Source of the DNA: Streptomyces profundus
GTDB lineage: Bacteria; Actinomycetota; Actinomycetes; Streptomycetales; Streptomycetaceae
DNA length: 64,000 nucleotides
Assembly: GCF_020740535.1 (NCBI RefSeq)
Contig: NZ_CP082362.1
Span: 5,577,501 to 5,641,500 of the forward strand
Direction of reading: 5' to 3'
The notes under the pieces were generated by a model, which was not told where the DNA came from, made no database searches, and worked only from the letters and a program-made list of their open reading frames with translations. Positions 1-11,791 of the stretch are shown here, piece by piece. Every line of letters begins with the position of its first letter. The first letter of the stretch is position 1. A program made the position numbers and the translations under genes.

Positions 1-1875
<1,875 letters not shown>

Positions 1876-1930
1876 ATAGATGCTCGCGTCCACTGTAAAT
1901 TTTCGTTGTTTGGCCACGCCTTTTTATAGG

Positions 1931-2049
1931 GTTCCGGTGGTCATGGCGGAGAGGAAACGCCCGGTTACATTCCGAACCCGGAAGCTAAGCTCTTCAGCGC
2001 CGATGGTACTGCATGGGGGACCGTGTGGGAGAGTAGGTCGCCGCCGGAC
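1931..2049 (+). rRNA. rrf: 5S ribosomal RNA
   Basis: The sequence carries the conserved 5S core CGCCCGGTTACATTCCGAAC followed by CCGGAAGCTAAG, about 55 bases after the end of the 23S gene. The terminal helix can be seen: TCCGGTGG (1933-1940) pairs with CCGCCGGA (2041-2048). The length of about 119 nt is normal. The exact ends are inferred from that helix and are uncertain by one or two bases. Confidence 0.95.
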
Positions 2050-2054
2050 ATATC

Positions 2055-2127
2055 GCCCCAATAGCTCAGTCGGCAGAGCGTCTCCATGGTAAGGAGAAGG
2101 TCAACGGTTCGATTCCGTTTTGGGGCT
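2055..2127 (+). tRNA. tRNA-Thr (anticodon GGT)
   Basis: A full cloverleaf can be folded. The acceptor stem GCCCCAA (2055-2061) pairs with TTGGGGC (2120-2126), with discriminator T at 2127. The anticodon stem TCTCC/GGAGA encloses loop ATGGTAA, giving anticodon GGT, which reads ACC threonine codons. The T arm contains GGTTCGATTCC. No CCA is encoded, as is common in Streptomyces, so it must be added after transcription. It begins only about six bases after the 5S gene and precedes the terminator, so it is probably co-transcribed with the rRNA operon. Confidence 0.95.
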
Positions 2128-2138
2128 CATTCATTATC

Positions 2139-2166
2139 AACCCTCGCTTCTGGCGGGGGTTTTTTG
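2139..2166 (+). terminator. Rho-independent terminator of the rRNA/tRNA operon
   Basis: AACCCTCGC (2139-2147) pairs with GCGGGGGTT (2153-2161) around a five-base loop and runs into a T tract (2160-2165). It sits directly after tRNA-Thr and ends the rightward rRNA transcript before the leftward osaC-like gene. Confidence 0.88.
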
Positions 2167-2219
2167 TTGTCTCGTTCTCCGCGCACCGGGCGGCCCCACG
2201 GGACGGGGGCCGCCCGCCG

Positions 2220-4829
2220 CTACTCCGGGATACGCAGCGTCAGAATGGCCATGTCGTCCGAGGGAGCGTCACTGGCGAAGCGTTCCACCGCGCGCAGCAC
2301 GCGGGCCGCGACCGCACCCGCCGTCAGCCCCGTGCAGTTGCTCAACACATCGGCCAGGCCGTCGTCGCCCAACATGCGGGTGCCCTCGCGGCGTTCGGTC
2401 ACTCCGTCGGTGACACACAACAGCACGTCACCCGGGTCGAGGGCGGCCGTCTGCTCGAACAGCTCCAGATCGTCCATCACGCCCAGCAGCGGCTGCGGGC
2501 TGGCTGCCGACTCGACCGTGCCGTCCGGGGACAGGCGCAGCGGCAGCGGATGCCCGGCGCACACCATCTTGAGCAGGGCGCCGCCGGAGGGCTGCGGCCA
2601 CAACTCCCCGTAGAGCAGGGTGAGGAAGCGTGCCCGAGGGCCTTCCTCCAGGATGGCCGCGTTCAGCCGCTCCAGCACCGCGGGGCCGCCGAGGCCCTCT
2701 CGGGCCAGCAGGCGCAGCGCGTGCCGGGCGAGGCCGGTCACCGCGGCCGCCTCGGGGCCCGTGCCGCACACGTCCCCGATGGCGAAGCCGTAGACGCCCT
2801 CGCGGATCGGGAAGACGTCGTAGAAGTCGCCGCCCACCTCGTTGCCCTCGCCGGCGGCGCGGTAGATGACCTCCACGTCCACTCCGTCGATATCGGGCAA
2901 CTCCGGGGGCAGCAGGCTCCGTTGCAGCGACTGGCTGATGGCGGTGCGCTCGCTGTAGAGCCTGGCGTTGTCCAGCGCGAGCGCCGCTCGGCGGGAGAGA
3001 TCCTCGGCCAGCTCCAGGATGTCCTGGCGAAAGCGCTCGTCCGTGGGCTTGCCCAGGGCCAGCAGTCCGATGACGCGGTTGCGGGCGACCAGCGGCAGTA
3101 CCACCGTCTCTCCGCCCACGGCTGAGGCGGTGGCCAGGCTGGTGCCCGGCGTCTGGTAGCTGGGGCGTCCGCCGAGCGCGAGGCTGCGCAGGGAGGTGCG
3201 TAGCGCGGTGTTGCGCGCCGCGTCGGAGGGCGCGTGCCAGGGGCGCACGCCCAGCGTGAGATCCGGCGCGGGGGGCTCGACGCGCTCCAACAGGGCCTTG
3301 ATGCCGTCGATGCGGTCCTCGTCCTCGTGCAGCACATAGGACAGCACGGGCTCGGACCCCGGTTCGGGGATGGTGTAGACGGCACACCAGGTCGCGAGGG
3401 TGGGCACCGTCATCTGGGCCATCAGCGCCAGCGTCTGGTTGCGGTCCAGGGTGCCGGCGAGCAGCTCGGACGCCTCGACGAGGAAGGCGAGGGATCCCCT
3501 GCGCAGCCGCTCCAGCTCGGTGAGCCTGGCGGACTCCACGGCCAGGGCGATGCGGTCGGCGGCGAACTGCAGCCGCAGGGCCTCCTCGTTGCTGTAGCGG
3601 CCCGAGGTCTCCGAGGCCACGCCCAGCGAGCCGGTGAGCCGGCCCTCGACCTTCAGCGGGACGATGACCACCGCGTGCATGCCGGTGCCGGAGAGCAGCG
3701 GCACGGCGCCGGGGGAGGTGGCGAGGTCCTCGTGGACGGACGGCATCCGCGCGGAGCCGTAGCGCCCGCTGCCGGTCTCGACGGGGACCCGGGCGAAGCG
3801 CTGTCGCGCCGAGGGCAGGCCCGTGGTGGCGCGGACCTCAAGCTCGGTCTCGTCGTCCGTGGCCAGCAGCAGGAAGGCCGCGTCGCCGTCGAGCATGTCG
3901 CGGGCGCGCTCCACGGTGCGCTGTAGGAGGCCGTCGAGGTCGTCGGGGGGCGGGGAGCCGATGAGGGCGTCCAGCGAGTCGGCGCCGCCGCGATCCAGCC
4001 CTTCGGTGGACTTGCCGTGGGCGGGCAGCCGGGCGGGGCTCTGCAGGATGGCGCGTTCGTGGTCGCGGACGATCAGGCAGACCGTGGACGGCTCGCCCTG
4101 GGCGTCCCTGACCCTGAGGTGGCAGGCGTAGACCGGCACGGTGCGGCCCTCGACGTCCCGTACACCGTAGCTGCCCTCCCAGCGCGAGAGCACCAGGGCC
4201 TCGGCGATGCCGGTGCCGGTGCCGGGCGTCTGGGGCCAGGCGGCGAGATCGGCCAGGGCCTTTCCCTCGACCTGCTCCGCGGTGTAGCCGAAGAGCTGCT
4301 GGGCGTCGTCGTTCCAGCGGGAGATCATGTCGCCGCGGTCGACCTCGACGACGGCGACCCGCACCCGGGCGTCGCTGACGGGCAGGGCGTCCAGGGGGAG
4401 GACGGGGCCCGCGGCGCGGGTGCCGACGGGGACGGTCTGTTGGTCGAGGCGGAACCAGACGCACTTGTCCGCGGCCGTGTAGTCGACGCCCCAGCGGGTG
4501 GCGAGGGCGGCGCAGAGCATGAGGCCGCGTCCGCCCTCGCTGTTGAGATCCAGGCGGCCCCTGGAGACCTCGGCGAGGGGCAGTTCGCGCTCCGGATGCC
4601 GGTCGACGACCTCGATCCGGATGCCGCGGCTGTCACGGAGACAACGGACCTCGGCGGAAGTGCCCGCGTGCACGACGGCGTTGGTGACGAGTTCGCTGGT
4701 GAGGACGACGGCGTCCTCGATCAGTTCGGCGAGCCCCCAGCCCTGGAGGGTGTCGCGGACGAAGCCCCGCGCGGTCGCGACCGAGCGTCCAACCGGCTCG
4801 AAGGTGGCCGCAGCTCGCGCGGTGATCAC
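2220..4829 (-). CDS. osaC: OsaC-like multidomain regulator: anti-sigma kinase domain, PAS, GAF domains and SpoIIE-type PP2C phosphatase
   Basis: The 869-residue protein starts with a GHKL ATPase domain of the RsbW type (about residues 5-135; N-box ELVTNAVVHAG, G-box GGRGLML), then a PAS domain (about 150-265, with WNDDAQQLFGY), two GAF-like regions (about 285-620) and a C-terminal PP2C/SpoIIE phosphatase domain (about 645-866; NEVGGDFYDVF, DVCGTGPEAA, SDDMAILTL). The GTG start is supported by GGGGGAG six bases upstream. It is divergent from the osaA-like kinase gene. In S. coelicolor the protein at this position, OsaC, modulates the stress sigma factor SigB after osmotic shock; the same role here is inferred from architecture and position. 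I did not find a clear SigB-type promoter upstream. Confidence 0.85.
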   Translation of the reverse strand: MITARAAATFEPVGRSVATARGFVRDTLQGWGLAELIEDAVVLTSELVTNAVVHAGTSAEVRCLRDSRGIRIEVVDRHPERELPLAEVSRGRLDLNSEGGRGLMLCAALATRWGVDYTAADKCVWFRLDQQTVPVGTRAAGPVLPLDALPVSDARVRVAVVEVDRGDMISRWNDDAQQLFGYTAEQVEGKALADLAAWPQTPGTGTGIAEALVLSRWEGSYGVRDVEGRTVPVYACHLRVRDAQGEPSTVCLIVRDHERAILQSPARLPAHGKSTEGLDRGGADSLDALIGSPPPDDLDGLLQRTVERARDMLDGDAAFLLLATDDETELEVRATTGLPSARQRFARVPVETGSGRYGSARMPSVHEDLATSPGAVPLLSGTGMHAVVIVPLKVEGRLTGSLGVASETSGRYSNEEALRLQFAADRIALAVESARLTELERLRRGSLAFLVEASELLAGTLDRNQTLALMAQMTVPTLATWCAVYTIPEPGSEPVLSYVLHEDEDRIDGIKALLERVEPPAPDLTLGVRPWHAPSDAARNTALRTSLRSLALGGRPSYQTPGTSLATASAVGGETVVLPLVARNRVIGLLALGKPTDERFRQDILELAEDLSRRAALALDNARLYSERTAISQSLQRSLLPPELPDIDGVDVEVIYRAAGEGNEVGGDFYDVFPIREGVYGFAIGDVCGTGPEAAAVTGLARHALRLLAREGLGGPAVLERLNAAILEEGPRARFLTLLYGELWPQPSGGALLKMVCAGHPLPLRLSPDGTVESAASPQPLLGVMDDLELFEQTAALDPGDVLLCVTDGVTERREGTRMLGDDGLADVLSNCTGLTAGAVAARVLRAVERFASDAPSDDMAILTLRIPE

Positions 4830-5066
4830 GTCACTCCCCCAAAGGTCGTACTCAGCACGGGCGGGTGCCCGGTGGGCTGCTCGGGTGCCCAGGTTACTGA
4901 CGTCCGGCGGTGGTGCGGACGCCGCATCCGTCGAATTCCCCCCGGCTGGGAATCGGTGGTATGCGATGCTGCCGAACTGTTATCGCCCGGTCCTTCCGGA
5001 GTGAAACACTGGGAGGGCTCGATGTGATCGGCCGGGCGAAATGATCGACCCCGTGGGAGGGACACA
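4830..5066. promoter_or_regulatory. Divergent osaC / osaA intergenic region
   Basis: These 237 bases lie between two divergent starts and must hold both promoters. I can see a short direct repeat (GGGTGCCC at about 4860 and 4890) but no convincing -10/-35 pair or SigB-type GGGTAT element on either strand. The Shine-Dalgarno sequence for the rightward gene (GGGAGG, 5055-5060) is clear. Confidence 0.4.
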
Positions 5067-8000
5067 GTGGTGTCTGACGGAGCAGTGTCGCGTGGTCAGC
5101 GACGCAGCCATGCGGCGCGGCCCGGCAGAGGTGCCACCGTGGAGGTGGACGCCGCCGCGCTGAACCGCCTGCTCTCGGCTCTGGAGTCGATGCGGGACGG
5201 CAATCTGCGCAAGCGGCTGACGGTGACGGGCGACGGGCCGATGGCCGAGATCGCCGCCGTGTACAACGATGTCGCCGAGCGCAATCTCCAGCTCACCGGG
5301 CAGTTGGCGCGGGTGCGGCGGGTCGTCGGTCGGGAGGGCAAGCTCTCCGAGCGGATGGAGACGGGCCTCTGCGAGGGGGCCTGGGCCAAGGCGATCGACG
5401 ACGCGAACGACCTGGTCGAGGACCTGGTGCGGCCGGTCTCCGAGGTGGGCCAGGTGCTCACGGCGGTGGCCGAGGGCGATCTGCGGCAGCGGATGGATCT
5501 GCGGGCGCAGTCGGATTCCGGGGTCGGGCGTCCGCTGCGGGGCGAGTTCCTGAAGGTGGGGCGGACGGTCAACGGGCTGGTCGATCAGCTGTCGGAGTTC
5601 ACCGACGAGGTGACCCGGGTCGCGAGCGAGGTGGGCACCGAGGGCAAGTTGGGCGGCCAGGCCCGGGTGCCGGGTGTCTCGGGCACCTGGAAGGACCTCA
5701 CGGACTCCGTCAACACGATGGCCTCCCGGCTGACCGCGCAGGTGCGGGACATCTCCGTGGTCACCAAGGCGGTGGCCAACGGTGATCTGGGGCGCAAGGT
5801 CACGGTGCATGTGGCCGGCGAGATGCTGGACCTGAAGAACACCGTGAACACGATGGTGGACCAGCTGTCGTCGTTCCAGTCCGAGGTGACCCGGGTGGCC
5901 AGGGAGGTGGGCACCGAGGGTGTGTTGGGCGGCCAGGCGCGGGTGGACGGTGTCTCCGGGGTGTGGAAGGACCTCACGGACTCGGTCAACCTGATGGCCG
6001 GCAACCTCACGGACCAGGTGCGGGAGATCGCCCGGGTCACCACGGCGGTGGCGGGCGGCGACCTCTCGCAGCGGATCATGGTGAGCGCCCGGGGTGAGGT
6101 GGCGCAGCTGGCGGACACGGTCAACGCGATGACGGGCACGTTGCGTGCGTTCGCGGACGAGGTGACGGCGGCGGCCGTCGAGATCGGCACCCAGGGCACG
6201 CTGGGCAGCCAGGCGCGGGTGCAGGGCGTCTCGGGTCGGTGGAAGGAGCTGACCGACTCCGTCAACACGGCGTTCCGCAATCTCACCGATCAGGTGCGCG
6301 ATATCGCGCAGGTGACGACGGCGGTGGCGAACGGTGATCTGTCGCAGAAGGTGACGGTGGATGTCTCCGGCGAGATGCTGGAGTTGAAGAACACCGTGAA
6401 CACCATGGTGGACCAGCTGTCGTCGTTCCAGTCCCAGGTCACGCGGGTGGCGCGGGAGATCGGTGACGAGGGGGCGCTGGGCGGTCAGGCGTCGGTGCTG
6501 GGGGTGGCGGGGGCCTGGAAGGACCTCACGGACTCCGTCAACACGGCGTTCCGCAACCTCACGGGCCAGGTGCGGAACATCGCGCAGGTGACGACGGCAG
6601 TGGCCAAGGGTGATCTGTCGCAGAAGGTGACGGTGGATGTCTCCGGCGAGATGCTGGAGTTGAAGAACACCGTGAACACCATGGTGGACCAGCTCTCGTC
6701 GTTCGCCGAGCAGGTGACCAGGGTCTCGACCGAGGTCGGCATCGAGGGCCGTCTCGGGGGCCAGGCGCGGGTGGACGGCGTCTCGGGCACCTGGAAGGAC
6801 CTGACGAACTCGGTCAACCAGATGGCGGACAACCTGACGGATCAGGTGCGGAACATCGCGCAGGTGACGACGGCGGTGGCGCGTGGTGATCTGTCGCAGA
6901 AGATCGACGTGGACGCGCGGGGCGAGATCCTTGAGCTGAAGAACACCGTGAACACGATGGTCGACCAGCTGTCCTCGTTCGCCGACCAGGTGACGCGGGT
7001 GGCGCGTGACGTGGGCACGGAGGGGCGTCTCGGCGGTCAGGCTCAGGTTCCGGGTGTGGCCGGGGTGTGGCGGGATCTGACGCACTCCGTCAATGGCATG
7101 GCGTCGAATCTGACCGATCAGGTGCGGAACATCGCCGGGGTGGCCACGGCGGTGGCGCGTGGTGATCTGTCGCAGAAGATCACCGTCGACGCCAAGGGCG
7201 AGATCCTGGAGTTGAAGGAGACGCTCAACACGATGGTGGACCAGCTGTCCTCCTTCGCCGAGCAGGTCACCCGGGTCGCCGTCGAGGTGGGCACCGACGG
7301 TCGTCTCGGCGGTCAGGCGCGGGTGGATGGCGTCTCCGGCACCTGGAAGGACCTCACGCAGTCCGTCAACAGCATGGCCAACAACCTGACCTCGCAGGTG
7401 CGGAACATCGCCGAGGTGACCACGGCGGTCGCCCGTGGCGATCTCACCAAGAAGATCACGGTCGACGCGCGGGGCGAGATCCTGGAGCTGGTGACCACGG
7501 TCAACACCATGGTCGATCAGCTGTCGCTCTTCGCCGACCAGGTGACGCGGGTGGCGCGCGAGGTGGGTACCGAGGGGCAGTTGGGCGGTCAGGCCCAGGT
7601 GCGGGGGGTCTCCGGCACCTGGAAGGACCTGACCGACAACGTGAACCTGATGGCCCGCAACCTCACCAGCCAGGTGCGGGACATCTCCGAGGTCGCGACC
7701 TCGGTCGCCAACGGGGACCTCACCAAGAAGGTCACCGTGCAGGCGAGCGGCGAGGTCGCCCGGCTGGCCGACACCGTCAACCGGATGGTGACCACGCTGT
7801 CGTCCTTCGCGGCCGAGGTGACGCGGGTGGCGCGTGAGGTGGGGACGGAGGGCCGGCTCGGCGGTCAGGCCAAGGTGCCGGGGGTCTCGGGCACCTGGAA
7901 GGACCTGACCGAGTCGGTGAACTCGATGGCGTCCAACCTGACCGGTCAGGTGCGCAACATCACGATGGTCACCACGGCGATCGCGAAGGGCGATCTGACC

Positions 8001-10631
8001 AAGAAGATCGACATCGACGCGCGGGGCGAGATCCTGGAGCTGAAGGACACCCTCAACACGATGGTGGACCAGCTCTCCCTCTTCGCCGAGCAGGTCACCA
8101 AGGTCGCGCGCGAGGTGGGTACCGAGGGGCAGTTGGGCGGCCAGGCGCGGGTGCCGGGCGTGGCCGGCACCTGGAAGGACCTCACGGACTCGGTGAACGA
8201 GATGGCGGGCAACCTGACCCGTCAGGTCCGTGGCATCGCCCGGGTCGCCACGTTCGTGACCAGGGGCGATCACAGCGTGCGGATCGACACGGACGCGGCC
8301 GGCGAGATCCTGGTGGTGCAGGAGAACGTCAACACGATGATCAGCAACCTGCGTGAGGCCACGCTGGCCAACAAGGAGCAGGACTGGCTGAAGAGCAACC
8401 TGGCGCGGATCTCCGCCCTGATGCAGGGGCGGCGTGATCTCAAGGACGTCGCGCGGCTGATCATGAGCGAGCTGGCGCCCGCGGTCACGGCACAGCACGG
8501 GGCGTTCTTCCTCGCGGTGCCGGCCGACCGGGATCTGGACGTGGTGGCGGGTCCGGGCGAGGGCGGTGACTACGAGCTGCGGATGATCGGGTCCTACGGG
8601 TACGCGGCGGGCAGCCAGGCGATGTCGTTCGGCCCGGGGGAGTCGTTGATCGGCACCTCGGCAGAGGAGCGGCGTCCTATCGAGGTCGGGCCCACGCCGC
8701 CCGGTTATCTGAAGATCTCCTCGGGTTTGGGGGAGGCGCCGCCGGTCAACGCGATCGTGTTGCCGGTGCTCTTCGAGAATCGGGTGCTCGGCGTGCTGGA
8801 GTTGGCGTCCTTCAAGCCGTTCACGCAGATCGAGCGGGACTTCCTCAGCCAGATGGCGGAGATGATCGCGACCAGCGTCAACACCATCAGCGTCAATACG
8901 CGGACGGAGATGTTGCTGGAGCAGTCGCAGGAGTTGGCGGAACAGCTCCAGGACCGTTCGGAGGAGCTGGAGCGGCAGCGCAAGGCGCTTCAGGAGTCCA
9001 ACGCGGAGTTGAAGGACAAGGCCGATCTGCTGGCCGTGACCAACCGTAATATCGAGGTGAAGAACTCCGAGATCGAGGAGGCCAGGCGGGGTCTCCAGGA
9101 GCGTGCCGAGCAGTTGGCCGTGTCGATGCGCTACAAGTCGGAGTTCCTGGCCAACATGTCGCATGAGCTGCGTACTCCGTTGAACTCGCTGTTGATCCTG
9201 GCCAAGCTGTTGGCGGACAACGCGGAGGGGAATCTCTCGCCGAAGCAGGTGGAGTTCGCCGAGACCATTCATGGCGCCGGCTCGGATCTGTTGCAGCTGA
9301 TCAATGACATTCTCGACCTGTCGAAGGTCGAGGCGGGCAAGATGGACGTCAGCCCCACCCGGATCGCGTTGGTGCAGCTGGTGGACTATATCGAGGCGTC
9401 GTTCCGTCCGTTGACCGCGGAGAAGAGCCTGGAGTTCTCGGTGCGGGTGTCGCCGGAGCTGCCGGCCACGCTCAACACCGATGAGCAGCGACTTCTGCAG
9501 GTGTTGCGGAACCTGCTTTCCAACGCGGTGAAGTTCACCGAGACCGGGTCCGTTGAGCTGGTGATCAGGCCGGCCGGCGGCGAGGTGCCGGATGTCATCA
9601 GGGAACAGATGCTGGAGAACGGCTCGGTGCTCTCGGCCGACGCGCCGTTGATCGCCTTCGCGGTTTCGGACACCGGGATCGGCATCGCGGCCAGCAAGAT
9701 GCTGGTGATCTTCGAGGCGTTCAAGCAGGCCGACGGCACCACCAGCCGGAAGTACGGCGGGACGGGGCTCGGCCTGTCGATCAGCCGGGAGATCGCCCGG
9801 CTGCTCGGTGGTGAGATCCACGCGGCGAGCGAGCCCGGGCGGGGGTCCACGTTCACGCTGTTCCTGCCGTTGCAGCCGGCGGAGCTTCCGCCGCCCGGCT
9901 ACGGGCAGTTGGCGACCGGGGCCGGCGCGGTCGCCGGCGTCAGGCGGGCGTTGCCGGCCGCCGCGAAGGAGCACGTCAACGCGCTGCCGGCGGCGCCGAG
10001 CGAGGAGGCGGGGGACGATCGGCCGGGCGAGGAGGAGCAGCCGGCCCCGCCGCCCGTCGCGGAGGACCAGGACGGGGCCAGGCGCCGGGCCTCGGCGGCG
10101 GCGGAGCGGGCGGCCGAGTCGCTCACCAAGCGGCATCGCGACCGGGAGCGCTTCCAGGAGGGGACCAACGGCTTCCTGCTGGAGGGTCCGTCCGACGCCG
10201 CGCCGGAGACCGCGTCCGAGGGCTTCGATCTGCCGCACTTCTACCGGGACTTCGAGGACCGCAAGGTGCTGATCGTCGATGACGATGTGCGCAATGTGTT
10301 CGCACTCACCAGTGTTCTGGAACACAACGGGGTCCGGGTGCTCTACGCCGAGAACGGGCGGGAGGGCATCGAGGTGCTGGAGTCCAACGAGGATGTGATG
10401 TTGGTACTGATGGACATCATGATGCCCGAGATGGATGGCTATGCGACCACGGAGGCCATTCGTCGGATGCCGCAGTTCGCCGACCTGCCGATCATCGCCC
10501 TGACGGCCAAGGCGATGAAGGGTGATCTGGACAAGACGATCGAGTCGGGCGCCTCCGCCTACGTGACGAAGCCGGTGGATGTCGCCGAACTCTTTTCCGT
10601 GATGAGCCACTGGGTGAACGACTCGGAATGA
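5067..10631 (+). CDS. osaA: OsaA-like hybrid histidine kinase with ten 92-residue HAMP-type repeats, GAF, kinase core and receiver
   Basis: The 1854-residue protein begins at GTG behind GGGAGG. After about 175 residues with degenerate HAMP units come ten tandem 92-residue repeats (about 178-1097), each with the signature [21 protein letters not shown] domain follows (about 1110-1275), then a coiled coil (about 1280-1360), the HisKA helix with phospho-acceptor His1366 in MSHELRTP, an HATPase domain (GTGLGLSIS), a linker rich in Ala and acidic residues, and a receiver domain with acceptor Asp1783 in [13 protein letters not shown]. There is no signal peptide or membrane helix, so it should act in the cytoplasm. 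The S. coelicolor counterpart OsaA works with OsaB in osmoadaptation. A terminator-like hairpin separates it from the downstream regulator gene. Confidence 0.9.
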   Translation: MVSDGAVSRGQRRSHAARPGRGATVEVDAAALNRLLSALESMRDGNLRKRLTVTGDGPMAEIAAVYNDVAERNLQLTGQLARVRRVVGREGKLSERMETGLCEGAWAKAIDDANDLVEDLVRPVSEVGQVLTAVAEGDLRQRMDLRAQSDSGVGRPLRGEFLKVGRTVNGLVDQLSEFTDEVTRVASEVGTEGKLGGQARVPGVSGTWKDLTDSVNTMASRLTAQVRDISVVTKAVANGDLGRKVTVHVAGEMLDLKNTVNTMVDQLSSFQSEVTRVAREVGTEGVLGGQARVDGVSGVWKDLTDSVNLMAGNLTDQVREIARVTTAVAGGDLSQRIMVSARGEVAQLADTVNAMTGTLRAFADEVTAAAVEIGTQGTLGSQARVQGVSGRWKELTDSVNTAFRNLTDQVRDIAQVTTAVANGDLSQKVTVDVSGEMLELKNTVNTMVDQLSSFQSQVTRVAREIGDEGALGGQASVLGVAGAWKDLTDSVNTAFRNLTGQVRNIAQVTTAVAKGDLSQKVTVDVSGEMLELKNTVNTMVDQLSSFAEQVTRVSTEVGIEGRLGGQARVDGVSGTWKDLTNSVNQMADNLTDQVRNIAQVTTAVARGDLSQKIDVDARGEILELKNTVNTMVDQLSSFADQVTRVARDVGTEGRLGGQAQVPGVAGVWRDLTHSVNGMASNLTDQVRNIAGVATAVARGDLSQKITVDAKGEILELKETLNTMVDQLSSFAEQVTRVAVEVGTDGRLGGQARVDGVSGTWKDLTQSVNSMANNLTSQVRNIAEVTTAVARGDLTKKITVDARGEILELVTTVNTMVDQLSLFADQVTRVAREVGTEGQLGGQAQVRGVSGTWKDLTDNVNLMARNLTSQVRDISEVATSVANGDLTKKVTVQASGEVARLADTVNRMVTTLSSFAAEVTRVAREVGTEGRLGGQAKVPGVSGTWKDLTESVNSMASNLTGQVRNITMVTTAIAKGDLTKKIDIDARGEILELKDTLNTMVDQLSLFAEQVTKVAREVGTEGQLGGQARVPGVAGTWKDLTDSVNEMAGNLTRQVRGIARVATFVTRGDHSVRIDTDAAGEILVVQENVNTMISNLREATLANKEQDWLKSNLARISALMQGRRDLKDVARLIMSELAPAVTAQHGAFFLAVPADRDLDVVAGPGEGGDYELRMIGSYGYAAGSQAMSFGPGESLIGTSAEERRPIEVGPTPPGYLKISSGLGEAPPVNAIVLPVLFENRVLGVLELASFKPFTQIERDFLSQMAEMIATSVNTISVNTRTEMLLEQSQELAEQLQDRSEELERQRKALQESNAELKDKADLLAVTNRNIEVKNSEIEEARRGLQERAEQLAVSMRYKSEFLANMSHELRTPLNSLLILAKLLADNAEGNLSPKQVEFAETIHGAGSDLLQLINDILDLSKVEAGKMDVSPTRIALVQLVDYIEASFRPLTAEKSLEFSVRVSPELPATLNTDEQRLLQVLRNLLSNAVKFTETGSVELVIRPAGGEVPDVIREQMLENGSVLSADAPLIAFAVSDTGIGIAASKMLVIFEAFKQADGTTSRKYGGTGLGLSISREIARLLGGEIHAASEPGRGSTFTLFLPLQPAELPPPGYGQLATGAGAVAGVRRALPAAAKEHVNALPAAPSEEAGDDRPGEEEQPAPPPVAEDQDGARRRASAAAERAAESLTKRHRDRERFQEGTNGFLLEGPSDAAPETASEGFDLPHFYRDFEDRKVLIVDDDVRNVFALTSVLEHNGVRVLYAENGREGIEVLESNEDVMLVLMDIMMPEMDGYATTEAIRRMPQFADLPIIALTAKAMKGDLDKTIESGASAYVTKPVDVAELFSVMSHWVNDSE
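5599..8358 (+). repeat. Ten in-frame 276-bp repeats encoding HAMP-type modules
   Basis: The segment encoding LGGQA recurs at about 5653, 5929, 6205, 6481, 6757, 7033, 7309, 7585, 7861 and 8137, an exact 276-base period (92 codons) without indels. DNA identity between copies is high in places: the stretch encoding [14 protein letters not shown] is nearly the same in several copies. The outer limits given are approximate. The strict period fits unit-wise duplication within a stacked helical signalling array. Copy number could change by recombination or be misassembled from short reads. Confidence 0.9.
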
Positions 10632-10634
10632 TCT

Positions 10635-10683
10635 GTTGCCCGGCCCCCGGACTGTGGAACTATCCGGGGGGAGCAACCGTTTT
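10635..10683 (+). terminator. Probable terminator after osaA
   Basis: GTTGC (10635-10639) plus CCCCCGGA (10644-10651) pair with TCCGGGGG (10663-10670) plus GCAAC (10672-10676), and a GTTTT run follows at 10679-10683. The hairpin lies directly after the kinase stop codon, so the response regulator 380 bases downstream probably has its own promoter. Confidence 0.7.
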
Positions 10684-11014
10684 CGCAGTGCGTGCAGTTC
10701 AGTTCGCGGGGGTTTCCGGGTGCATGCTATCGTGACGCAGCGCGATGTACTGGTCACGCGGTGCCCGCGTTGCTGATTGCTGGACGGGCGGACGAGCAAT
10801 GCCGGTACGGTCGAAGGCACAGCCGAAGCGTTGTCAGCCTCTCGTGTGAGCAGCGGGAGTCTCCGGAAATGTCGCACGTTTGGGGCGACGTGGCGGGCTT
10901 GCTGGCACCAGCGCTCGTGGTGATGTCAACATGTCCGGCAAGGACCGGGCGGCGTGAGGGTGCCGTCCACGATGGCGGCGCTCACCGGCGCCGCAGGGGC
11001 GAGGAGGACGGGCC
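10684..11014 (+). promoter_or_regulatory. Leader/promoter region of the osaB-like gene
   Basis: This is about 330 bases without a credible gene. It contains two inverted repeats: CGTGAC (10731-10736) with GTCACG (10753-10758), and ATTGCT (10776-10781) with AGCAAT (10795-10800). The Shine-Dalgarno sequence GAGGAGG lies at about 11000-11006. I could not identify a promoter with confidence. Confidence 0.45.
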
Positions 11015-11692
11015 ATGGTGCAGAAGGCCAAGATCCTCCTGGTCGATGACCGGCCCGAGAATCTGCTTGCGCTGGAGGCCATCCTCTCAGCGCTCGATCA
11101 GACACTGGTCCGGGCGTCGTCAGGGGAGGAAGCGCTCAAGGCGCTGCTCACAGAGGATTTCGCGGTCATCCTGCTGGATGTGCAGATGCCGGGGATGGAC
11201 GGATTCGAGACCGCGGCGCATATCAAGCGTCGCGAGCGCACCAGGGATATTCCCATCATCTTTCTCACGGCGATCAACCACGGCCCCCACCACACGTTCC
11301 GTGGCTACGCGGCCGGCGCCGTCGACTACATCTCCAAGCCGTTCGACCCCTGGGTGCTGCGCGCCAAGGTCTCCGTCTTCGTCGATCTGCACATGAAGAA
11401 CGTGCAGCTGCGTGAGCAGGCCATGTTGCTCCGGCGCGAGTTGGACGGCGGCCATGCCCATCCGGACGTCGAGCACGGTGCCGGTGGGCTCCTGCCCGAG
11501 CTGTCCGCCCGGTTGGCCGCGGCCGAGGAGCAGGCGGAGGCGCTCTCCAAGGAGTTGGCGGAGTCGGGCGGCAGCGCCGCGGTCTCGACGGCGGCCCATC
11601 TGGAGCGGAAGCTCTCCGGCCTGCGCCGGGCGCTCGACGCCCTCCAGCCGGGCACCAGCGAGGCCAAGTCCATGGAGTCCCGTCGGGGTTGA
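11015..11692 (+). CDS. osaB: OsaB-like response regulator (receiver plus coiled coil, no DNA-binding domain)
   Basis: The 225-residue protein has a complete receiver domain (about 4-125): acidic pocket VDD at 10-12, phospho-acceptor Asp in ILLDVQMPGMDG (about 55), conserved Thr in FLTAI and Lys in ISKPFDP. The C-terminal 100 residues are polar and helical, predicted coiled coil, with no recognisable HTH. It therefore probably acts through protein-protein contacts. It lies behind the OsaA-like hybrid kinase, as in S. coelicolor where OsaB is needed for growth under osmotic stress. The ATG start has GAGGAGG upstream. Partner assignment is inferred from position. Confidence 0.88.
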   Translation: MVQKAKILLVDDRPENLLALEAILSALDQTLVRASSGEEALKALLTEDFAVILLDVQMPGMDGFETAAHIKRRERTRDIPIIFLTAINHGPHHTFRGYAAGAVDYISKPFDPWVLRAKVSVFVDLHMKNVQLREQAMLLRRELDGGHAHPDVEHGAGGLLPELSARLAAAEEQAEALSKELAESGGSAAVSTAAHLERKLSGLRRALDALQPGTSEAKSMESRRG

Positions 11693-11791
11693 CGGGCCGG
11701 GCGGGTGACGCGGCGTCACCCGTCGGCGGTGGTGGGTCGCCGGTGGCACGTGTTCCGTGCTCAGGCACGCGGACCCCGGTAGCCTCACCTC

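Noticed and set aside
4857..4900. SigB-type promoter sought upstream of osaC
   Set aside because: GAGTAC near 4850 (minus strand) resembles the -10 only loosely and no matching -35 lies at 14-16 bases, so no promoter was called.
4980..10877. Very long open frame (about 1965 codons) on the minus strand opposite osaA
   Set aside because: It exists because osaA has a repetitive, G/C-biased third position. The predicted protein is a low-complexity His/Arg/Leu-rich sequence with no domain, while the plus strand encodes clear kinase domains.
10692..11396. Open frame running through the osaB leader into osaB in another frame
   Set aside because: It continues in the wrong frame through the receiver domain and has no family similarity; the region is better read as a leader.
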